A stretch of DNA of 64,000 bases, taken from contig VGOW01000006.1 of assembly GCA_016875735.1 (NCBI GenBank), positions 1 to 64,000 on the forward strand, in the 5' to 3' direction. Below, in pieces: positions 59,828 through 64,000 of this stretch; position 1 is the first letter of the stretch; each line of letters opens with the position of its first letter. The notes beneath the pieces are model-generated. The model did no database searches. It saw only the letters and a program-made list of their open reading frames with translations, and was not told where the DNA came from. The position numbers and the translations under genes were made by a program. This DNA comes from Chloroflexota bacterium (lineage in GTDB: Bacteria > Chloroflexota > Anaerolineae > Anaerolineales > VGOW01).

Positions 59828-61465
59828 CTATCTTCTCTCGAAGATGCTCGCCTCGAATGGAGCGAGCGTGAGGGTTTCGCCGGGAGCGTGTTCGGCGGCG
59901 TGGGTGGAGAGTCGGCATGCCCATTGGCCCGGCGGCATGGGCACAGTCACATCGTGGCCGAAGAAGTTGAGGGCGACGAGCATCGTTTGCGAATCGGTTT
60001 CGCGCAAATAGGTCATGGCGGCCACGGGCCGCTCGATGAGCGGGCGATACGATCCGCGCCGCAGGGCGGGCGAGGCTTTGCGAAGTTGGATGAGCGCGCG
60101 ATAGAAGTTGAGCACCGAGTTCGGATCATCGGTTTGCGCGGCGACGTTGATTTTTTTGTGCGATGCGCCGACAGGCAGCCACGGCTTGCCCGTTGTGAAT
60201 CCGGCGTTGAGCGACTCGTCCCACTGCATCGGCGTGCGCGCACAATCGCGATTGTAGAACGGCCAGAAGCGTTTGCTCGGCGGATCGATCAGTTCGTGGC
60301 GGGCGAGGTTGGGGCTGGGCATGGCGATCTCTTCGCCCATGTAAAGCAGGGGCGTGCCGCGCAGGGTGAGGAGCATGGCCGCCGCCACTTTGGATCGGGC
60401 CGCAGCGAACGGGCCGCCGCCGTGCCGGGTGACGTGACGGGGCCAATCGTGGTTGCTGAGGCAATAGCACGGCCACGCATCCGCGCCCAAAGCGGCCTCC
60501 CGTTCGGCGACGATTCGCTGGAACGAGCGCGGCAGCCACGGCTGCGCGGCGAAGGCCGGATCGTAAACCAGGTGCAGTTGATCATCGCCGAGATAGCGAG
60601 CAAACACTCGCGGGTCTTCGGTCATGAAAATCTCGCCGATGAGGCCGCGCTCCGGGCGCGCATCGAGCAGTTGGCGCAGTTCGCGGTACACGCTGTGCAG
60701 GTCGGGTTGATCGTAATCGTGGAGGTGCCGTTGGCGGAACCACGGCAGGGCCGCGCGCGGATCGAGGCTGAAGGAGGCCGGGTTGTCGCGGAACAGCGCA
60801 TCTTTGAAGTAGGCGTTCACCACGTCGAGTCGGAATCCATCCACGCCCCGTTCGAGCCAAAACTTCGCGGTGTTCATCAGCGCGGCGCGCGCTTCGGCGT
60901 TGCGCCAATTGAGATCGGGCTGTTCTTTGAGAAACATGTGATGGTAGAACTGCCCGCGAGTCTCGTCCCACTCCCACGCCGAACCGCCGAACACCGACGC
61001 CCAATTGTTGGGCGGCTTCGGCGCGTTGCCGCCCGGCGCGGGGTCGCGCCAAATGTACCAATCGGCTTTGGGGTTGGAATGCGACGAGCGCGACTCTCGA
61101 AACCACGAATGCTCGTCGGAAGTGTGATTGAGCACAAGATCCATCACGATCTTCAACCCGCGTCGGTGCGCTTCGGCGATGAGCGTGTCGAAGTCGGCGC
61201 GCGAGCCGAAGACCGGAGCGATGTCTTCGTAATCCGAAACGTCGTAGCCGAAGTCGCGCATCGGCGATTTGTTGATCGGCGAGAGCCACAGCGCATCCAC
61301 GCCGAGCGAAGCGAGGTAATCGAGTTTGCCGATGAGGCCCGGAAGATCACCCACGCCGTCGCCATTCGAGTCGGCAAGACTGCGCGGGTAGATTTGATAG
61401 ATCACGCCGTCGCGCCACCAGAGGGAGTTTGGGTTGGAATTGGAGTTTGAGTTGAGGGTTGGCAT
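59828..61465 (-). CDS. GH13 alpha-glucosidase (oligo-1,6-glucosidase type)
   Basis: About 545 residues. Cleaves alpha-glucosidic bonds, probably isomaltose or related oligosaccharides, or acts as sucrose/trehalose-type enzyme. Barrel motifs: DLVLNHTSDEH (region I), GFRLDVVNAYFK with nucleophile Asp (II), LIGEIFM with acid Glu (III) and LSNHDWPR (IV). The start MPTLNSN is preferred; MDQKHA at 61483 is an alternative. Codons 2-15 (NSNSNSNPNS) are translated heptamers. A hairpin lies upstream. Its neighbours are an S1P-lyase-like enzyme and an FGGY kinase. Confidence 0.9.
   Translation of the reverse strand: MPTLNSNSNSNPNSLWWRDGVIYQIYPRSLADSNGDGVGDLPGLIGKLDYLASLGVDALWLSPINKSPMRDFGYDVSDYEDIAPVFGSRADFDTLIAEAHRRGLKIVMDLVLNHTSDEHSWFRESRSSHSNPKADWYIWRDPAPGGNAPKPPNNWASVFGGSAWEWDETRGQFYHHMFLKEQPDLNWRNAEARAALMNTAKFWLERGVDGFRLDVVNAYFKDALFRDNPASFSLDPRAALPWFRQRHLHDYDQPDLHSVYRELRQLLDARPERGLIGEIFMTEDPRVFARYLGDDQLHLVYDPAFAAQPWLPRSFQRIVAEREAALGADAWPCYCLSNHDWPRHVTRHGGGPFAAARSKVAAAMLLTLRGTPLLYMGEEIAMPSPNLARHELIDPPSKRFWPFYNRDCARTPMQWDESLNAGFTTGKPWLPVGASHKKINVAAQTDDPNSVLNFYRALIQLRKASPALRRGSYRPLIERPVAAMTYLRETDSQTMLVALNFFGHDVTVPMPPGQWACRLSTHAAEHAPGETLTLAPFEASIFERR
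61421..61462. repeat. Heptamer array encoding the N-terminus of the glucosidase
   Basis: Six units (gagggag, tttgggt, tggaatt, ggagttt, gagttga, gggttgg) in register, ending at the start codon (61463-61465) on its coding side. Confidence 0.7.
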
Positions 61466-61479
61466 TGCGTGTTTTTGAT

Positions 61480-61549
61480 CCACGAAGTCACACGAAGGGG
61501 CGCGAAGTTTTTATTTCTTTTCGTGTTGCTCCGTGCCCTTCGTGGATCA
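61480..61549. repeat. Hairpin between the S1P-lyase-like gene and the glucosidase gene
   Basis: GATCCACGAAG and CTTCGTGGATC (ends at about 61478-61488 and 61539-61549) are perfect inverted ends; acacgaagg and ttttcgtgt pair inside. It covers the intercistronic space and the lyase stop codon. Confidence 0.75.
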
Positions 61550-63046
61550 CACCTTATACAGCAAATCAATATACCGCTTGAGCATATCGGAGACGACGGT
61601 GCGAAGCGGAAGCGTGGCGGCCATGCCGTACACGGGGGCCATGCCGCCGCGCTCGTCGGGGTGCGCTTTCACCTGCGCCACCGCCTCTCGCAAATCTTCC
61701 ACAAACCTTTCGGCCACGCCCGGCTGTGCGTGCCGCAGGGTGAGCGCGAGGTGCACCGCCGCCGGTTTGTGCAAACCGTTGAGCGCCCATTTCTTTTTCG
61801 CCATCTCGTCCAGCACTCGGTAAATGTCGAGCGAGTCGGAAGCGAACGAAAGGATCCACAACGGATCGCCGAGCAGTCGCAGTTCGGGAATCTCGGCGAT
61901 GCCCTTTTTGATCAGGGAGGCCGTCTCCAAAATTTTTCGCGTGGCCTCCATGTATCCCCGCTCGCCTATCGTCACCATCGCCGCCCAGCACACCGCGCTC
62001 AACGCGCCCGGCCGGCTCCCGGCAATCGTCGGCGAAAAGTAGAGTCCGCCCGGCCAATCGGTGGCGGTGAAGTATTGGTGGCGGCGCAGTTCGGCGTTGC
62101 GATATAGCACCACCGACATGCCCTTCGCCGCGTAACCGTATTTGTGCGTGTCGGCGGATATCGAAGTGACTCCCTGAAGACGGAAATCGAATCCCGGAAC
62201 GGGATAGCCGAGCCGCTCGGCCCACGGCAGAACGAAGCCGCCCAAACAGGCGTCGGTGTGGAATCCGATTCCCCGTTCGCGCGCGAGTTCGGACATTTCC
62301 GGGATCGGATCGATCACGCCGTGCGGGAAGCCGGGCGCCGATCCCACGATGGCAACGGTGTTGCGGTTGAGCGCGCGCTTCACCGCCGACAGATCGGCGC
62401 GGCACGACGAGTCAATCGGTGTGCGGACGATCTTCATTCGGAAGTATTGCGCGGCTTTGTCGAAGGCCACATGCGCGGTGACCGGCGCGACGATCTCTGG
62501 CGCGGCGATGCCTTTCGTTTCGCGCGCCCAATCGCGATACGTTTTCATCGCCAGCAAAATGCTCTCGGTGCCGCCCGATGTCACCGTGCCGCACGTGCGC
62601 GAATCGCCGCCGAGCATCGCCGCCGTCATCGCCACGATCTCGGATTCGAACTTCGCCGCGCTCGGCCACACATCCGAGTGCAGGGGGTTGCTCTGCGAGT
62701 GGATGGCGTACACGCGATTGAGAAAATCAATGTGCCTCTCGTCGCCGTGATACACCGCGCCCGACACAAATCCCTCTTTCCACTTCGACTCTTCGCGCTG
62801 TTTCAACGCTTCCATTTCGCGGATGATCTCGTCTCGACTGCGGCCCTCTGCCGGGAGGCGCGCGGCGGCGAAGAAGCCGTCTCGATACGGTTTCACCGAG
62901 CGCTCCAACTCGGCCATGATCCCGTCGTAGTCGCTTTCGATCTTCCGCTTCACCGACGGAACGGCGCGCAGGCGTTTTTCGATCAGCGCCACGAGGCGCG
63001 GATTCATCCGGCTCAGTTGGCCGAGCGCAAACTCCATCCAGTCCAT
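61547..63046 (-). CDS. Sphingosine-1-phosphate lyase-like PLP enzyme
   Basis: 499 residues of the group II decarboxylase fold. Closest recalled family is S1P lyase: [56 protein letters not shown] and the PLP site [13 protein letters not shown] (Lys302). It lacks the N-terminal membrane helix of eukaryotic enzymes, as in known bacterial homologues. It should split a phosphorylated long-chain base into an aldehyde and phosphoethanolamine, if that is the true substrate; another amino-acid decarboxylation is possible. The start lies 1 nt after the FGGY kinase stop. Confidence 0.85.
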   Translation of the reverse strand: MDWMEFALGQLSRMNPRLVALIEKRLRAVPSVKRKIESDYDGIMAELERSVKPYRDGFFAAARLPAEGRSRDEIIREMEALKQREESKWKEGFVSGAVYHGDERHIDFLNRVYAIHSQSNPLHSDVWPSAAKFESEIVAMTAAMLGGDSRTCGTVTSGGTESILLAMKTYRDWARETKGIAAPEIVAPVTAHVAFDKAAQYFRMKIVRTPIDSSCRADLSAVKRALNRNTVAIVGSAPGFPHGVIDPIPEMSELARERGIGFHTDACLGGFVLPWAERLGYPVPGFDFRLQGVTSISADTHKYGYAAKGMSVVLYRNAELRRHQYFTATDWPGGLYFSPTIAGSRPGALSAVCWAAMVTIGERGYMEATRKILETASLIKKGIAEIPELRLLGDPLWILSFASDSLDIYRVLDEMAKKKWALNGLHKPAAVHLALTLRHAQPGVAERFVEDLREAVAQVKAHPDERGGMAPVYGMAATLPLRTVVSDMLKRYIDLLYKV

Positions 63047-63047
63047 T

Positions 63048-64000
63048 CTATTGGTTCAGCCTCGCGTAGATTTTTTTGTTGCTCTCGTAGATATTGAGGA
63101 ACTCGGCGAACAACTCATCGTAGATTTTGCGGTTGTCCGGGTTCGGCTCGTACGCGCGGGCGATCTGCGCGCGGGCCGGGATGTCGTCGAAGGTCATGTA
63201 GCCCAGCGCGGTCGAGGCCAACAAGGCTGCGCCGCGCGCGTTGGCTTGAATGGGATCCTTCACTTGCCGGATCGGGCGGTTGAGCGCGTCGGCGCAGATT
63301 TGGCACCACACGTCGGAGTTGGCCCCGCCGCCGATCATGTTGAGCGACTCGATCCGCCGGTTGACGAATTTTTCGATGTGCGTGAACAGCCAGCGCGAAT
63401 TGAAGGCCACGCCCTCGAACACCGCCCGCACCATTTGCTCACGGGTGGTGGTGAGCGAAAGGTTGAAGAAGCCGCCCCGTAGTGAGTGGTTCTCTACCGG
63501 AGTCCGTTCCCCGTAGAGCCATGGGGTGAAGATCAGTTTGCCGCTTCCCGCCGGAGTCCGCTCGGCGATCTGATCGAAGAGTCGATAGGCGTTGGCCGGT
63601 TTCGCATCGTCGGGAAAGAGCACGTTGTCGCGCAAGAACGTGAGGCACGCTCCGGCGGTTTCCTGATCGTTGGCGACGAAGTAGCGCGAGGGGTTGGCCG
63701 ACGGCAGTGAAGCCATGTTGTGATCGAGATCGGTTTTCTTGAACGGCACGTGGCAGGTGATCCACGATGAGGTGCCGATATAGAGATGCGCTTCGTAATC
63801 GCGCACCGCGCCGGAGCCGATGGCCGCCGCCTGCACGTCGGGCGCGCCGATGATCACTTGCGCGCGCTCGCTCAGGCCCAATTCGCGCGCGGCGGCGGGC
63901 GAGAGCGGGCCGAGGATGGAGTTGGCCGGTTTGAGGTCGGGCAGTTTGTCGCGGTCGATAGTGGTGTATCGAATGAGTTCGTCTACGTAACGCACACGGG
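63048..64000 (-). CDS. FGGY family carbohydrate kinase, C-terminal part (cut by window edge)
   Basis: About 317 residues visible; the frame is still open at the right edge. Contains the middle of FGGY_N ([34 protein letters not shown]) and the FGGY_C domain ([59 protein letters not shown]). Xylulokinase-like; the sugar cannot be assigned. It begins the operon with the S1P-lyase-like, GH13 and membrane-protein genes. Confidence 0.9.
   Translation of the reverse strand, partial: RVRYVDELIRYTTIDRDKLPDLKPANSILGPLSPAAARELGLSERAQVIIGAPDVQAAAIGSGAVRDYEAHLYIGTSSWITCHVPFKKTDLDHNMASLPSANPSRYFVANDQETAGACLTFLRDNVLFPDDAKPANAYRLFDQIAERTPAGSGKLIFTPWLYGERTPVENHSLRGGFFNLSLTTTREQMVRAVFEGVAFNSRWLFTHIEKFVNRRIESLNMIGGGANSDVWCQICADALNRPIRQVKDPIQANARGAALLASTALGYMTFDDIPARAQIARAYEPNPDNRKIYDELFAEFLNIYESNKKIYARLNQ

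Overview
The window looks like a chromosomal segment of a Chloroflexota bacterium (Anaerolineae-like). The evidence is high GC with strong third-position bias, a mevalonate-pathway decarboxylase, Ser/Thr kinase and LysM proteins, a lipoprotein alpha-2-macroglobulin, large membrane glycosyltransferases and no outer-membrane genes. The phylum call is an inference from gene content; there is no rRNA, tRNA or CRISPR array in the window.

Layout. 1-10.6 kb: a decayed transposase end, a giant alpha-2-macroglobulin lipoprotein and a penicillin-acylase-family hydrolase (both minus), then a broken membrane glycosyltransferase. 10.7-20.7 kb: gyrA, a Schlafen/AlbA_2 ATP-binding regulator, a sensor kinase split by an in-frame TAG, a DUF2723 membrane protein and a zinc-ribbon protein. 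20.7-30 kb: a Type I restriction-modification island on the minus strand (hsdM-hsdS-four-helix protein-RAYT transposase-hsdR-ygjP), full of palindromes and small repeats. 30.5-40 kb: mvaD, rseP, HEAT protein, AEC transporter, metallopeptidase, RNase H-like nuclease, acylphosphatase, FecR-like protein, glycosyltransferase. 40-49 kb: a minus cluster (DUF2283, Thr-rich anchored protein, spermidine-synthase-like membrane protein, M23-glycosidase fusion and its paralogue, radC), a zinc-ribbon membrane protein, and enolase. 49.3-53.6 kb: a plus run of cysteine desulfurase, Fic, mnmA and small membrane proteins; the desulfurase and MnmA form the tRNA 2-thiolation pair. 53.7-64 kb: NAD(P)HX repair enzyme, a frameshifted Ser/Thr kinase with a propeller sensor, a receiver domain lacking its phospho-acceptor, a six-LysM protein, and a minus operon of FGGY kinase, sphingosine-1-phosphate-lyase-like enzyme, GH13 glucosidase and a small membrane protein.

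The most unusual feature is not a gene. More than a dozen places carry degenerate arrays of 7-nt units whose first half is roughly the reverse complement of the second half. Several fill the exact space between a -10 box or a stop codon and the next start codon (gyrA, rseP, acyP, the 47.4 kb gene, 43.6 kb, 46.5 kb). Others lie inside conserved genes as insertions whose length is a multiple of 21 nt (hsdM 84 and 63 nt, glycosyltransferase 63 nt). One array lies exactly at a frameshift in the broken glycosyltransferase, where one added unit would restore the frame. Three copies of a second palindrome accompany a RAYT transposase, and a third family of C-rich/G-rich hairpins is embedded in gyrA, mnmA and hsdM. 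Several genes are broken by single-base or single-codon lesions, so assembly errors must be kept in mind.
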